Source: Pseudomonas sp. AB6
GTDB taxonomy: Bacteria > Pseudomonadota > Gammaproteobacteria > Pseudomonadales > Pseudomonadaceae
Length of the DNA stretch: 64,000 nucleotides
Assembly (NCBI RefSeq): GCF_034314105.1
Contig: NZ_JAVIWJ010000001.1
Span: 560,501 to 624,500 of the forward strand
Reading direction: 5' to 3'
The position numbers and the translations under genes were made by a program. Each line of letters starts with the position of its first letter. Within the stretch, counting starts at the first letter, position 1. Below, in pieces: positions 37,602 to 46,689 of the stretch. The notes beneath the pieces are model-generated. The model searched no databases and was not told where the DNA came from. It worked only from the letters and a program-made list of their open reading frames with translations.

Positions 37602-39002
37602 CTACAGTTCGTTGGCCGGAAACCCCAACGCAAACCGAATCCGCCCGTTCGCCGGCTGGGTCACTTCCACCCTTCCGCCGTGCAGGTGCATGATTGCCGC
37701 AACAATGGCCAGGCCAAGGCCGTTGGAGTCGGAGCTTTGGTGGCGGGAGGCGTCGCCACGATAGAAGCGGTCGAAGAGTTTGGTCAGAGCCGCAGCGGCC
37801 AGCACCGGGCCTTGGTTTTCAACCTGGATCAGCCATTCACGGTGACGTTGTTCGACTACCACCACGATCTCGCTGCCTTCATCGGCATAACGAATCGCGT
37901 TGGCGACGAGGTTACTCAGCGCCCGCCGCAATAGGATCGGGTCAGCGTGTAGCATGCCGCCGCCCGTGGTGTGGATTGTCAGTTGGCGCTCGTCGGCCAA
38001 GCCTTCAAAATACCCGGCTACCCTCTGCATTTCGGTTTCCAGATTCAACGGTTGCCGCTCAAGCACGGCTTGAGCTTCGTCGGCCCGGGCGAGAAACAGG
38101 ATGCTTTCCACCAGCCGCGAGATGCGCTCCAGCTCTTCCAGATTCGAGGCCAGCAGCGCTTGGTATTCATCAACGCTGCGGGTCTGCCTTAGCGCCACTT
38201 GGCAATGGCCCATCAACGATCCCACCGGGGTGCGGATTTCATGGGCTAAATCAGCGGAGAACTGCGTCAAGCGCTGGTAGCCTTCCGACAACCGATCGAG
38301 CATGGCGTTGAACGCTTCGGATAGCTGGTGTAATTCGACAGACGTATCTCGCCCGTCGAGACGGCTGTCGAGCCGGGCCGGAGTGATATCGGCTGCATGG
38401 GCCGCCATTCGCCGCAAGGGCCGCAACCCACGGCGCAGTAACAGATAACCGAGGAGGGCGGTGACGACGAAAGCCAAGGTCACGGCGGCATAAATGCGTT
38501 GGCGGAAGCTGGCAAGCATGGCCATTTCCTTAACCATCACGTGGGCCGCCACCAACTGCACTTGCGTTCCTTCTGAGAGTACTTGGGTCGATGCAGCACG
38601 CAACGGTACGCCTTCCTGGCTCATACCGCTGCGTAAGTCGGCGTCATTCAAGGCCCGGTCTTGCCCTGCCACGGGCAAATTCGGCAGTGGGGCGTGCAGC
38701 GGATTCACTGATATCACCGGCGGTTTGCCCGGCTCGCCAATGATAAAAATGTCTTCTTCGCTGTCGAGCATGTTCTCGAACAGTTGCGGGCTGCTCTTGA
38801 ACTTGTCTAGCGTCAGGTCGTAACGCAACAATTTTCGAAAGTGATCGAGCCGCGCAAGCACTGCGTGGTCACTTCGCAGCATTACGGTTTCTTTCATTGA
38901 CTCATATAGGTACAGCCCGGCCCCTGCCACGGTGAGCATGGCCACCAACGCGAACGCCAGCGAGGCGCGCAGAGTCAGGGATGGCTGGCGTCGGGCGCGC
39001 AC
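37602..39002 (-). CDS. Heavy-metal/oxidative-stress-type sensor histidine kinase (CusS/HprS-like)
   Basis: Membrane sensor kinase of 466 residues. Two membrane segments (about 12-34 and 165-188) bound a periplasmic sensor domain; a HAMP domain, the H-box [19 protein letters not shown], the N-box [10 protein letters not shown] and the G-box SNGLGLAIV follow. The family is annotated as heavy metal sensor kinase, but CusS and HprS (YedV) cannot be separated by motifs alone. The start is GTG 39002, which overlaps the response regulator gene by 28 bases. Neighbouring divergent genes for a cytochrome b561-like protein and a molybdopterin oxidoreductase resemble the hprRS/msrPQ arrangement and favour a redox signal (inference). 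Confidence 0.9.
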   Translation of the reverse strand: MRARRQPSLTLRASLAFALVAMLTVAGAGLYLYESMKETVMLRSDHAVLARLDHFRKLLRYDLTLDKFKSSPQLFENMLDSEEDIFIIGEPGKPPVISVNPLHAPLPNLPVAGQDRALNDADLRSGMSQEGVPLRAASTQVLSEGTQVQLVAAHVMVKEMAMLASFRQRIYAAVTLAFVVTALLGYLLLRRGLRPLRRMAAHAADITPARLDSRLDGRDTSVELHQLSEAFNAMLDRLSEGYQRLTQFSADLAHEIRTPVGSLMGHCQVALRQTRSVDEYQALLASNLEELERISRLVESILFLARADEAQAVLERQPLNLETEMQRVAGYFEGLADERQLTIHTTGGGMLHADPILLRRALSNLVANAIRYADEGSEIVVVVEQRHREWLIQVENQGPVLAAAALTKLFDRFYRGDASRHQSSDSNGLGLAIVAAIMHLHGGRVEVTQPANGRIRFALGFPANEL

Positions 39003-39670
39003 GGTCGTACCTCGCAGACGTAACCGATGCCACGCACGGTATGAATGAGTTTTACCGGGTAGGGCAAATCGATTTTGCTACGCAGTCGTTTGATTGCTAC
39101 ATCCACCACGTTGGTGTCGCTGTCAAAATTCATGTCCCAGACCTCTGAGGCTATTTGCGCCCGGGACAATACCTCGCCCTCGCGGCGCAATAGAAGATGC
39201 AGCAGTGCAAACTCTTTGTTGGTCAGCACGATAACCTGTTGCTGACGGGTGATGCGACGGCGTAAGAGATCCAGTTCAAGATCGGCGATATGAAAATGGT
39301 CCGGCTCGCGGACTACGCCTCGGCGCAGCACAGTGCGAATGCGCAGCAGCAGTTCGGTGAAGGAGAACGGCTTGATCAAGTAATCGTCTGCACCCAGTTC
39401 AAGCCCGCGAATACGGTCTTGCAACTGATCTCGGGCAGTCAGGAACAATACCGGCACATCTTGTTTAGCGCGCAGCACTTCTATGATCTGCCAGCCATCA
39501 ATGCCTGGCAGCATGACGTCAAGCACAATCAAATCGTAACGCTGTTCCAAGGCCATATGCAGGCCGTCGGCGCCATGTTGCGCCCAGTCGACTTTATAGC
39601 CGGACTCGCCAAGGCCTTTCTTTAGGTACTCGCCGGTTTTGGTGTCGTCTTCAATCAGCAAAATGTGCAT
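38975..39670 (-). CDS. OmpR-family response regulator (CusR/HprR-like)
   Basis: Two-component response regulator of 231 residues. The receiver has the acidic pair in [13 protein letters not shown], phosphorylation site Asp51 in [14 protein letters not shown] and Lys in ADDYLIKPF. The winged-helix output domain has [53 protein letters not shown], typical of the CusR/CopR/HprR group. The start at 39670 is chosen because the receiver begins there; the upstream in-frame extension to 39952 contains no domain. Two TGACA-type palindromes in the upstream region are likely its binding sites. Confidence 0.93.
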   Translation of the reverse strand: MHILLIEDDTKTGEYLKKGLGESGYKVDWAQHGADGLHMALEQRYDLIVLDVMLPGIDGWQIIEVLRAKQDVPVLFLTARDQLQDRIRGLELGADDYLIKPFSFTELLLRIRTVLRRGVVREPDHFHIADLELDLLRRRITRQQQVIVLTNKEFALLHLLLRREGEVLSRAQIASEVWDMNFDSDTNVVDVAIKRLRSKIDLPYPVKLIHTVRGIGYVCEVRPCAPDASHP

Positions 39671-39775
39671 CGTTTGGCTCCTTCCAACGAGGCGCGTTGG
39701 GCATGACCGACGGGTTTTGCGGATATCAAACACGCGGCGGTTCCGGAGTTTAACCAAGTGCCGGACGGGCGTTGG

Positions 39776-39789
39776 TGACATTTTTGTCA
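39776..39789. promoter_or_regulatory. Candidate response-regulator site 1
   Basis: Palindrome TGACA-TTTT-TGTCA upstream of the response regulator gene, with the same TGACA core as the larger site 36 bases away (centre to centre). CusR/HprR-type boxes have similar four-base-spaced symmetry. Confidence 0.65.
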
Positions 39790-39805
39790 TCCGGTTCCAG
39801 GCAGC

Positions 39806-39831
39806 GGCAAATGACAAAAATGTCATTTGCC
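39806..39831. promoter_or_regulatory. Candidate response-regulator site 2 (26-base perfect palindrome)
   Basis: Arms GGCAAATGACA and TGTCATTTGCC, 11 bases each, separated by AAAA. It lies 65 bases upstream of the divergent gene at 39897 and shares TGACA-N4-TGTCA with site 1. The length of perfect symmetry makes a chance origin unlikely. Confidence 0.75.
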
Positions 39832-39896
39832 AGTCATGGTACAGAGCCGGTTCGGGGGGGATGATGATTGCCAATTCACCACAACCAGGTAATGAC

Positions 39897-40502
39897 ATGA
39901 AGAATGCACTGTCCACTACATTTGGCCTTCTTTTGCTTAGCGCGGCCGTCATGGCTCAAGCAGCAGACATGCCGGTCGTCAAACCAATGCGCGGTACCAT
40001 CGATAGCGTGCAGGCCAATACCTTGAATTTTACCGACCGGGCTGGCAAGCATGAGTCCATCGCGCTAACCGATAAAACAGCGATTCGGGTGATTTCAAAA
40101 ACTGGCCTGGATTCGATAAAACCTGAGAGTTTCGTTGGCTCAGCGGCTACCGCTCAGCCAGACGGCACCTTGAAAGCGTTGGAAGTAACGGTCTTCGAAC
40201 CCAGCCTGAAAGGCAGCGGCGAAGGTCACTACGGTTGGGAAAATGCTGATGGCAGCACCGGCACCATGACCAATGGCACCGTGGGTAAACTGTCCACTAC
40301 CAACGGCCGTACCATGACCGTTATGTACAAAGGCGGCGAGAAGCAACTGGTTGTGCCGGATGACGTGCCTATCGCGTATGTTCAGCCAGGTGAGCGTGCC
40401 CAACTGGTTGCCGGTGCCAAGATCGTTGTGTTCCCGGGCGAAGACGGTAAAACCGCACGCGGTGTTGCAGTTGGCAAAAACGGTTTCGCGCCACCGATGT
40501 AA
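39897..40502 (+). CDS. Secreted/periplasmic protein of unknown function
   Basis: A 201-residue protein with a clear signal peptide ([20 protein letters not shown] then QAA). The mature part is beta-rich, beginning [35 protein letters not shown] and ending with [12 protein letters not shown]; a repeated-strand layout ([12 protein letters not shown] / [16 protein letters not shown]) suggests OB-fold-like DUF5666 relatives, which is a guess. It contains no cysteine in the mature part. It is the first gene divergent from the two-component system and follows the two palindromes, so it is a probable member of that regulon together with the next two genes. Confidence 0.75.
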   Translation: MKNALSTTFGLLLLSAAVMAQAADMPVVKPMRGTIDSVQANTLNFTDRAGKHESIALTDKTAIRVISKTGLDSIKPESFVGSAATAQPDGTLKALEVTVFEPSLKGSGEGHYGWENADGSTGTMTNGTVGKLSTTNGRTMTVMYKGGEKQLVVPDDVPIAYVQPGERAQLVAGAKIVVFPGEDGKTARGVAVGKNGFAPPM

Positions 40503-40523
40503 TGACTGCTCAGCCAGCACGAT

Positions 40524-40570
40524 GGCTCCTACAGGCCTATTCTGTAGGAGCCAACTTATTGGCGAAGCCA
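40524..40570. repeat. Extragenic hairpin (REP-like)
   Basis: Stem arms GGCTCCTACAG (40524-40534) and CTGTAGGAGCC (40542-40552) with a seven-base loop, followed by AACTTATTGGCGAA. TGTAGGAGCxAxCTTxxTGGCGAA is a frequent Pseudomonas extragenic palindromic unit. Its location between the periplasmic protein and cytochrome genes may attenuate transcription. Confidence 0.7.
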
Positions 40571-40599
40571 TTTTCAAAGTTCCCCCCCCGGAGGCAGTC

Positions 40600-41208
40600 A
40601 TGAGCACTCGACGTATCCACCCCTGGCCAGTGCGACTCACGCATTGGCTGAACGCGATGGGCATGGTTGGCATGTTCATGAGTGGCTGGGGGATCTATAA
40701 CGCATCGCCGCTTTTTCCCTTCAGCTTTCCCCGCAGCATCACCTTGGGCGGTTGGCTCGGTGGCTCAATTGGCTGGCATTTAGCAGTGATGTGGCTACTG
40801 GTGATCAACGGTCTGGCCTACATGTTGTATGGCGTGTTCAGCCGCCATTTCAAAAGCGATTTATTGCCCGTCACCCCCAGCGCGGTAAAACGCGACTTCA
40901 TCGACGCTCTGCGTTTTCGTCTGGCGCACCAACACGGGCGTTATAACGCAGTGCAGCGCTTGTCCTATTGGATCGTGATGGCGCTGGGGGTGTTGGTGGT
41001 CTTGTCTGGGTTATCCATTTGGAAACCGATACAGCTTCAGGTGCTGGCCAACCTGTTCGGCGGATACGACTTCGCTCGCTACGTACACTTTGGCGCCATG
41101 GCCGGGATCGGCGCGTTTGTCGTCGTTCATTTGGTGCTGGTGCTGTTGGTTCCGCGCACCTTTATGCCGATGATTACCGGCGGTACCCGGGAGAATTCCA
41201 ATGACTGA
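40600..41208 (+). CDS. Cytochrome b561-like membrane protein (partner of the molybdopterin oxidoreductase)
   Basis: Four-helix inner-membrane haem b protein, 202 residues. Candidate haem-ligand histidines lie in HPWPVRLTHWLNA, GWHLAVMWLLVINGLAYMLYG, RYVHFGAMAGIGAFVVVHLVLVLL. Membrane segments are at about 15-35, 55-80, 120-142 and 160-185. GGAGG precedes the ATG at 40600 by six bases. The last eight bases overlap the next gene, so the pair is translated together. The protein would pass electrons from the quinone pool to the periplasmic oxidoreductase, the role MsrQ has for MsrP, but it belongs to the general cytochrome b561 domain group rather than being an evident MsrQ. Confidence 0.85.
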   Translation: MSTRRIHPWPVRLTHWLNAMGMVGMFMSGWGIYNASPLFPFSFPRSITLGGWLGGSIGWHLAVMWLLVINGLAYMLYGVFSRHFKSDLLPVTPSAVKRDFIDALRFRLAHQHGRYNAVQRLSYWIVMALGVLVVLSGLSIWKPIQLQVLANLFGGYDFARYVHFGAMAGIGAFVVVHLVLVLLVPRTFMPMITGGTRENSND

Positions 41209-41968
41209 CCCTAAGCAACGCCCCCCTCGCATCATTCTAGAGCCGGCGCAGCAGACGCAATTATTCAAAATTCAACGTCGCTCTTTCCTGCGTGCTGGCC
41301 TGACCCTCGGCGCAGTGTCGATGCTTACCGGTTGCAACTTTGAAGGCGACGACGCCGTGGATAAAACCCTCTGGGCCATGTCGCGCTGGAACGACCGTGT
41401 TCAAGCCTGGCTGTTCAGCGGGCAACGCCTGGCGCCCACTTACGATAAGTCGAAAGTCACCAACCCGTTTCCGTTTAATGCTTTTTATGCCGAATACAAC
41501 GTCCCCGAAATAGACCTGTCGACTTATAGCCTGGCGGTGTCCGGGTTGGTGCGGGATAAACAAGCCTGGTCTCTGGACGGTTTGCGCAAATTGCCGCAAC
41601 GCACCGATGTGACGCGGCTGATTTGTGTCGAGGGCTGGAGTGCGATCGGGCAGTGGGGCGGGGTGCCGTTGCGGACCTTTCTTGAGCACATCGGTGCAGA
41701 CACCACGGCCAAGTTCGTAGCATTCAAATGCGCAGACAAGTATTACTCAAGCCTGGACATGCCCACCGCGTTGCATCCGCAGACTTTGCTGGCGCTGGAC
41801 TTTGGTGAAGTGGCACTGCCTCCAGATTATGGTTATCCGTTGCGAGTGCGGGTACCCACTAAGCTAGGGTTCAAAAATCCCAAACATATCGTCGAGCTGG
41901 TTGTGACGAATGAGTACCAAGGTGGGTATTGGGAAGATCAGGGTTATAACTGGTTTAGCGGGAGTTGA
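41201..41968 (+). CDS. Molybdopterin-dependent oxidoreductase, sulfite-oxidase/MsrP-like
   Basis: Periplasmic molybdoenzyme of the sulfite oxidase fold, 255 residues. The molybdenum-binding cysteine is Cys142 in TRLICVEGWSAIGQWGGVPL, and the family block YGYPLRVRVPTKLGFKNPKHIVELV is near the C-terminus. The N-terminus has QRRSFLRAGLTLGAVSMLTGC: twin arginines at 26-27 suggest Tat export with a folded cofactor, and LTGC with Cys45 would be a lipobox, so it may be a Tat-exported lipoprotein. Residues 1-24 before the Tat motif form an unusually long n-region. Substrate is not known; MsrP relatives reduce methionine sulfoxide in periplasmic proteins. Confidence 0.87.
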   Translation: MTDPKQRPPRIILEPAQQTQLFKIQRRSFLRAGLTLGAVSMLTGCNFEGDDAVDKTLWAMSRWNDRVQAWLFSGQRLAPTYDKSKVTNPFPFNAFYAEYNVPEIDLSTYSLAVSGLVRDKQAWSLDGLRKLPQRTDVTRLICVEGWSAIGQWGGVPLRTFLEHIGADTTAKFVAFKCADKYYSSLDMPTALHPQTLLALDFGEVALPPDYGYPLRVRVPTKLGFKNPKHIVELVVTNEYQGGYWEDQGYNWFSGS

Positions 41969-42030
41969 TACTAAGCTTGCCGCATCTACTTCGGGTCTGA
42001 CTGCAGAAAGGTAGACCGGAAGTCTGGATC

Positions 42031-42057
42031 GGCTGCATCCAAAAACAGAATGCAGCC
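42031..42057. terminator. Hairpin between convergent genes
   Basis: Stem GGCTGCAT / ATGCAGCC with an 11-base loop, placed between the convergent molybdoenzyme and efeM genes, ten bases after the efeM stop on the minus strand. No strong T-run follows, so its strength as a terminator is uncertain. Confidence 0.55.
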
Positions 42058-42066
42058 TGTCGGAAC

Positions 42067-42888
42067 TTAGTTCAGACCCAACTTGCCACGTAATGTGGAC
42101 AGGTCTTCTGCAAGGGTGTTAACCGGACCAACCATTGCCCTACGGTCTTTGGCGCTCACTTTGTCATACGTCTCATAACCGCCGTCCTTTGTTTTGTACT
42201 TGGCCAGGATTTTATTGACCGAAGCGAAGTTTTTATCGACCTTGGCAGCGAAGGCCTTGTCTTGCTGTTCAATTTGCGCGTGGAACAGGTCGACGATTTT
42301 TTTCGCCCCGTTGACATTGCCTTCGAAGTCATAAAGGTCTGTGTGGCTGTACCGGTCTTCTTCGCCAGACAACTTGGTATTGGCAACTTCTTCCATTAAT
42401 GCAGCAGCACCGCCAACGACTTTTTCAGGCTGGAACGTCAGATCGGCTGCGCGGGTTTGCAGTTCTTTTATGTCGTTATTCAGTTTTTCAGCCAAGTCGC
42501 TGAGGCCATCGGTCGTATTCTTGGCAAACAGGGCATATTCGATGCGGTGGAAGCCAGTGAAGTCGGGGGCATCTACGTTGTCAGCGTGGTCATCGACACG
42601 AGAGTCGATGGACTTGTCGAGGTCGTCAAACAGTTCGGCGACAGGCTCTATGGATTCGTACGAAACGCGGGTTGTCGGGTACAACTTCCTGGCGGTAGCC
42701 AGGTCGCCTTTTTTGATGGCGTCGGTGAACTTCTGGGTATCAACGGCCAGAATGTCCAGCTGTTCGATAACGTAGATTTTGTAGTCGGAAACAGGCCCCA
42801 CCAAATCCAGCGGCGCCGTTGCCGCGAAAACGAATGGAGTCTGGAGCAAGCCAAGGGTAAACATCATTACGAACGGCGATTTTTTCAT
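42067..42888 (-). CDS. EfeM/EfeO-like M75 periplasmic iron-binding protein
   Basis: Secreted protein of 273 residues with a signal peptide (MKKSPFVMMFTLGLLQTPFV then FA) followed by a single M75 peptidase-like (imelysin-type) domain. The HxxE iron-site motif is in FTGFHRIEYALF, and the block YSHTDLYDFEGNVNGAKKIVDLF is shared with EfeO (YSHSDLNGFAANLDGARKVIEL). It lacks the cupredoxin domain of EfeO and so matches the EfeM type. The start at 42888 gives a normal signal peptide; an ATG at 42921 that overlaps the efeB stop (ATGA) would add 11 residues. It is the fourth gene of the efe operon. Confidence 0.85.
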   Translation of the reverse strand: MKKSPFVMMFTLGLLQTPFVFAATAPLDLVGPVSDYKIYVIEQLDILAVDTQKFTDAIKKGDLATARKLYPTTRVSYESIEPVAELFDDLDKSIDSRVDDHADNVDAPDFTGFHRIEYALFAKNTTDGLSDLAEKLNNDIKELQTRAADLTFQPEKVVGGAAALMEEVANTKLSGEEDRYSHTDLYDFEGNVNGAKKIVDLFHAQIEQQDKAFAAKVDKNFASVNKILAKYKTKDGGYETYDKVSAKDRRAMVGPVNTLAEDLSTLRGKLGLN

Positions 42889-42917
42889 GGGGTATTTCCG
42901 GGTAGGTTTGTTATGAG

Positions 42918-44228
42918 TCATGCACTTTTTGCCGATGTGGAAGCGGCAAGCAGCGAACGACCTATGTAGTCCTGAGTACTGACAACACCAGGCAGGGTGA
43001 AGAAGTAACCGCCGCCAATAGGCTTGAGGTACTCCTCCAGCGGCTCGCCGTTGAGGCGGGTCTGCACGCTGATGAAACCTTTTTCCAGATCAGACTGGTA
43101 ACAGATGAACAGCAGGCCCATGTCGAGCTGGCCGTTTTTGCGCACGCCGTTGGAATAGTTAAACGGGCGACGCAGAATACGATTGCGTTCGGTAGCGGCA
43201 GTACGCGGATTAGCCAAACGGATGTGAGAATCCATAGGGGTCACCTTGCCATCGGGGTCGGCAGCATATTGAGGTTCGTCGCTCTCTCGCTTGCCATCCA
43301 GAGGGGCGCCGGTGACCTTGTGCCGGCCAAAAATCGTTTGTTGTTCCTGCAGCGGCGTCCGGTCCCAGCGTTCAACGAAGTTGCGGATAATCCGAACTGC
43401 TTGGTAACTGCCGTTCGCGGTCCAAGTAGGCTCATCGGAGTCGGGTTGCACCCATACCAGGACGTCCATGGCTTTTTGGTCGTTGGAATCAGGGTTGGCC
43501 GAGCCATCGCGAAAACCGAGAAAGTTGCGTGCGCTTTCGGCCGGTTGGCCCGGTTTGAGCGGCGGTTGCGCTGGCACGGTACCTTCCTGCTTCCAACGCA
43601 CTGACAGTAAATCCGGCATGTTCTTCACAATGTCGCGCAGGGCGTGGATATTGCTGTCCGGGGTATTGGCGCAGAATTGAATACTCAGGTCACCATGGCA
43701 GCAATCAGGTTCCAGAGCGTCGTTGGGGAAGCCGACCATTTCAATAAGGCGCCTGGGCTTGATTGCTGCAAGACCGAAACGCCCATCGAATAAAGAGGCG
43801 CCTACGGACACTGTGACCGTCAGGTTGTCTGGAGTCACCACCGGGCCGAGGATGCCCGAATCTGTGGGTGGAAACTTGGCGTCGATCTGAGGCACGGCGC
43901 CACCGGTCATCAGAAATGCGATGCGTTCGTTCAACGTACGAAACAGGCGCTCAAGGTCTTCACGATCAGTGGCCAATACGTCGAACGACACCAGCATGCC
44001 GGCAGCCGGGCGCGGGGTAACTATTCCGGTTTGATGACGCCCGTAGAAGTCGTGGTGATCATGGGTCTGCTCGCTGAGTGGTGCTTCGGTCACTTTTGCC
44101 TGAGTGGCTGCCAAAACGTTGCCGCTCAAGCTGCCACCGGCCAACGCAGCACCTGCCGCGCCAAGACCCATAAGCACTCGGCGGCGTTGAACTGACTCTG
44201 GAGCATCGGTGTTCTTTAAATCTTTCAT
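42918..44228 (-). CDS. efeB: EfeB, Dyp-type haem peroxidase / deferrochelatase
   Basis: Periplasmic haem-dependent peroxidase of 436 residues that serves the EfeUOB iron uptake system, proposed to oxidise Fe(II) or release iron from haem. A twin-arginine signal ([20 protein letters not shown]) fits Tat export of the folded protein. The Dyp signature [13 protein letters not shown] and the C-terminal [20 protein letters not shown] are present. It follows efeO by 42 bases and overlaps the possible first start of the next gene by four bases. Confidence 0.94.
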   Translation of the reverse strand: MKDLKNTDAPESVQRRRVLMGLGAAGAALAGGSLSGNVLAATQAKVTEAPLSEQTHDHHDFYGRHQTGIVTPRPAAGMLVSFDVLATDREDLERLFRTLNERIAFLMTGGAVPQIDAKFPPTDSGILGPVVTPDNLTVTVSVGASLFDGRFGLAAIKPRRLIEMVGFPNDALEPDCCHGDLSIQFCANTPDSNIHALRDIVKNMPDLLSVRWKQEGTVPAQPPLKPGQPAESARNFLGFRDGSANPDSNDQKAMDVLVWVQPDSDEPTWTANGSYQAVRIIRNFVERWDRTPLQEQQTIFGRHKVTGAPLDGKRESDEPQYAADPDGKVTPMDSHIRLANPRTAATERNRILRRPFNYSNGVRKNGQLDMGLLFICYQSDLEKGFISVQTRLNGEPLEEYLKPIGGGYFFTLPGVVSTQDYIGRSLLAASTSAKSA

Positions 44229-44270
44229 GGGATACGTCTTCGCTTTAATTCAAAATCGAGAGGCCGGTGT

Positions 44271-45479
44271 TCAGAGATCCGATAGACCTAGTGCCGGATC
44301 AATTCCAGCGAGCGCATCGGCTAACGTCTGGGCCTTGGCTGATACCTGCTGACGCTGGTCGGCCGAGACTTGGTCGTACGGGCGGAAAACGCCGTCAATG
44401 CTGAACTCCTTGAGTTGCTCATCCAGTGCGGCGGTGGCGCTGTCGATGCGCTGTAAAAGGTCGAGGTGAGACATGACCAACAGCGGCCGCATTAGCTCGA
44501 TCACCTTTCGGGCGCCGTCCAGGTTGGCAGCAAAGCCATTAAGATCGCTGTGGCTGTAACGTTCTTCTTCACCGTTGCTGCGAAGGTCTGCGAGGCTGCG
44601 CAGCGTGTGAATGACGCCGCCGACCAGTTGCTCGGGCTGCATTGATTGCGCCAGCATTTGTTGCTTGAGACGGGTGACGTCAGCTTGTAGCTTCTGCACC
44701 ACTGGGCTCAGCCCTTCAACGGTATGTTGGTCGAACAGGCTGTACTCGATGCGGTGGAAGCCACCGAAATCGGGGTCTTGCTCGCGTTTCTCGTAGTAAT
44801 AGGCTCGGGCATTGACGGCGTTATCGACTTCGGAAAACCGCTGGGTTGCAGGTGCAATGTGCTGATAGGCAGCGCGGGCGGGCAGATAGGCTGCTTGCGC
44901 CTGGCTCAAATCGCCGGCATCGACAGCGGCTTGCAACGCAGTAATCGCCTTGAGCAGCGCCGAGCTTTGCAGGCTCAGGTACACCCGGTATTCCGACAGC
45001 GGTCCGAGGAACGCAACCAGAGTGGGCTTGGCCTTGGCGAAGGCGTCGGAAGCGGCGGTCGGAATTACCTTCATGGTGCCATGCGGATTACTGAGCAAAC
45101 CGCAGGTAATGGTGTAGTCACCAGGCTTGAGGTTGGCGTTGATCACTGCACTTAAACCGGGCGCAATATTCTCGCGCTCTTCGAGGACCATAACGCCGTC
45201 GAGGATTTCCCATTCAACCGCACGTTCTGAACGGTTAACGATACGAAACGTAGTTCGTCCTGCCGGGACGCTCAACGCATTCGGCTCACAGTTATGAGGG
45301 TGAATGGTGACTATTACTTCAGCGCTGCTACTGGCCTGACGCTTGTGCATCGCGGCCTGAGACGCGTAGTAAAACAGCCCGCCGGCCGCGATCATAACGA
45401 CCACAGAGCCAGCGACCGCCAATCGCAAGACGTGGGCAGGCTTGGCTTTCTTAGGAAGCCCAGAGGGAAGATTCGACAT
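44271..45479 (-). CDS. efeO: EfeO, periplasmic iron-uptake protein with cupredoxin and M75 domains
   Basis: Iron-binding protein of 402 residues that presents iron to EfeU. A membrane-anchor or signal segment lies at about 20-42, then a cupredoxin domain (about 50-140) with NCEPNALSVPAGRTTFRIVN and the Cu-site-like C-G-H block DYTITCGLLSNPHGTMKV, then an M75 domain with the HxxE motif in FGGFHRIEYSLF. Both domains of a standard EfeO are present. It starts eight bases after efeU ends, within one operon. Confidence 0.93.
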   Translation of the reverse strand: MSNLPSGLPKKAKPAHVLRLAVAGSVVVMIAAGGLFYYASQAAMHKRQASSSAEVIVTIHPHNCEPNALSVPAGRTTFRIVNRSERAVEWEILDGVMVLEERENIAPGLSAVINANLKPGDYTITCGLLSNPHGTMKVIPTAASDAFAKAKPTLVAFLGPLSEYRVYLSLQSSALLKAITALQAAVDAGDLSQAQAAYLPARAAYQHIAPATQRFSEVDNAVNARAYYYEKREQDPDFGGFHRIEYSLFDQHTVEGLSPVVQKLQADVTRLKQQMLAQSMQPEQLVGGVIHTLRSLADLRSNGEEERYSHSDLNGFAANLDGARKVIELMRPLLVMSHLDLLQRIDSATAALDEQLKEFSIDGVFRPYDQVSADQRQQVSAKAQTLADALAGIDPALGLSDL

Positions 45480-45487
45480 GGGTGCCC

Positions 45488-46354
45488 TTATTTATTCGTT
45501 AGACAAGAGGGGTGTTGATGATGTCCAGGCTTGGTTGGCAGGCTAGCCGCCCGTGGTTGCGGCAGAAAAAACAGCACCAGGGCGGCGATCAGGTAGATCC
45601 AATAAACGCTGAGCGTGCTGATCGTTGGGGCGTCCTGATAACCAAACATGCCGGCTAACACCGATCCCAGCGGCCCATCCATTGGTAACGTAGCGCTAAT
45701 ATCGAAGACCACGGTCTGTAAGTGATTCCACAGCCCGGCTTCATGCATCGCTCTCACGGAGGTGGACAGGATGCCGGCAGCGACCACCAGAATAAACAGG
45801 CCGGTCCAGCGGAAGAACAGACTCAGGTTCAAACGCATGCTGCCGCTGTAGATGGCGAAACCCGCTCCAATTGCAAGGAGCATTCCCAAAAGGGCGCCTA
45901 TCGGTGCTCCTGCGCTGTCGCTCTGCTGGAACACCGCCATCAGAAAAAATACGGTTTCCAACCCTTCACGTGCCACGGCAAAAAACACCATGGCAATTAG
46001 TGCATAGATTTGGTTTTTCGAATTGGAGAGTGCCGCGTCAAGCGACGCGTGCAAGGCATGCTTGATTGAGCGCGCCACTTTGCGCATCCAGAAGACCATG
46101 GAGCTCAGGATCACGACCGCAATCATGCCGACGATACCTTCAAACATTTCCTGCTGACGCTGCGGAAACTGCGCGCTCATTATTTCCAGACCACCCCCGA
46201 CCATCAGGGCCAGCGCCAGAGCGAGAAATACTCCGATCCAGACGCCCGGCATCCACTCGCCACGCCCGGTTTGCTTTACGTAACTGGCGATGATGCCAAC
46301 GATAAGTGCGGCTTCAATGCCTTCGCGCAGCATAATCAGAAAAGGAACAAGCAT
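45488..46354 (-). CDS. efeU: EfeU, Ftr1-family iron permease
   Basis: Inner-membrane ferric/ferrous iron channel of the Ftr1 family, 288 residues and about seven membrane segments. Both REGxE iron motifs are intact: REGIE at residues 10-14 and REGLE at 129-133. The C-terminal membrane segment carries WIYLIAALVLFFLP. It is the first gene of the efe operon, so iron control should act in front of it, where a Fur box is found. In some E. coli strains this gene is frameshifted; here it is complete. Confidence 0.94.
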   Translation of the reverse strand: MLVPFLIMLREGIEAALIVGIIASYVKQTGRGEWMPGVWIGVFLALALALMVGGGLEIMSAQFPQRQQEMFEGIVGMIAVVILSSMVFWMRKVARSIKHALHASLDAALSNSKNQIYALIAMVFFAVAREGLETVFFLMAVFQQSDSAGAPIGALLGMLLAIGAGFAIYSGSMRLNLSLFFRWTGLFILVVAAGILSTSVRAMHEAGLWNHLQTVVFDISATLPMDGPLGSVLAGMFGYQDAPTISTLSVYWIYLIAALVLFFLPQPRAASLPTKPGHHQHPSCLTNK

Positions 46355-46422
46355 GTTTCACCACGTAATTCAGGAAGGTGACTTTAATGCGCAGCGCCGG
46401 TAACGCGCATGCCAATGAGTAA

Positions 46423-46441
46423 CATAATGATACTCATTATC
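46423..46441. promoter_or_regulatory. Fur box upstream of the efe operon
   Basis: The 19 bases CATAATGATACTCATTATC match the classical Fur consensus GATAATGATAATCATTATC at 17 positions. It lies 69 bases upstream of the efeU start, the expected place for iron repression of efeU-efeO-efeB-efeM. Confidence 0.9.
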
Positions 46442-46566
46442 GATTAGAGCCAGCTTTTTTTGATATCAGCGTGATTTCGCCGTTGTAGGGAAGGTTGGGG
46501 GTCTAATGCATGGGGGCGATAGGCAGTGGAGACTGTAGAGCGGTGAGCGTGATACTGAATCGGGCT

Positions 46567-46602
46567 AGCAGTGCCCTGATCGCATTGGTGATCAGGGCTG
46601 CT
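46567..46602. terminator. Hairpin followed by T-rich run
   Basis: Stem GCCCTGATC / GATCAGGGC with an eight-base loop, extended by AGCA / TGCT across a two-base bulge, followed by TTATT on the plus strand. It lies between the cytochrome b561 stop and the efeU promoter and probably isolates the two minus-strand units. Confidence 0.6.
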
Positions 46603-46689
46603 TTATTGGGCGGGCTGGCTTCTGTACCAATGTTAAAAGCTGATCGGGTCTAAACAGGTTGCGCCCGGGATGAAAATGGTTGTATGCGC

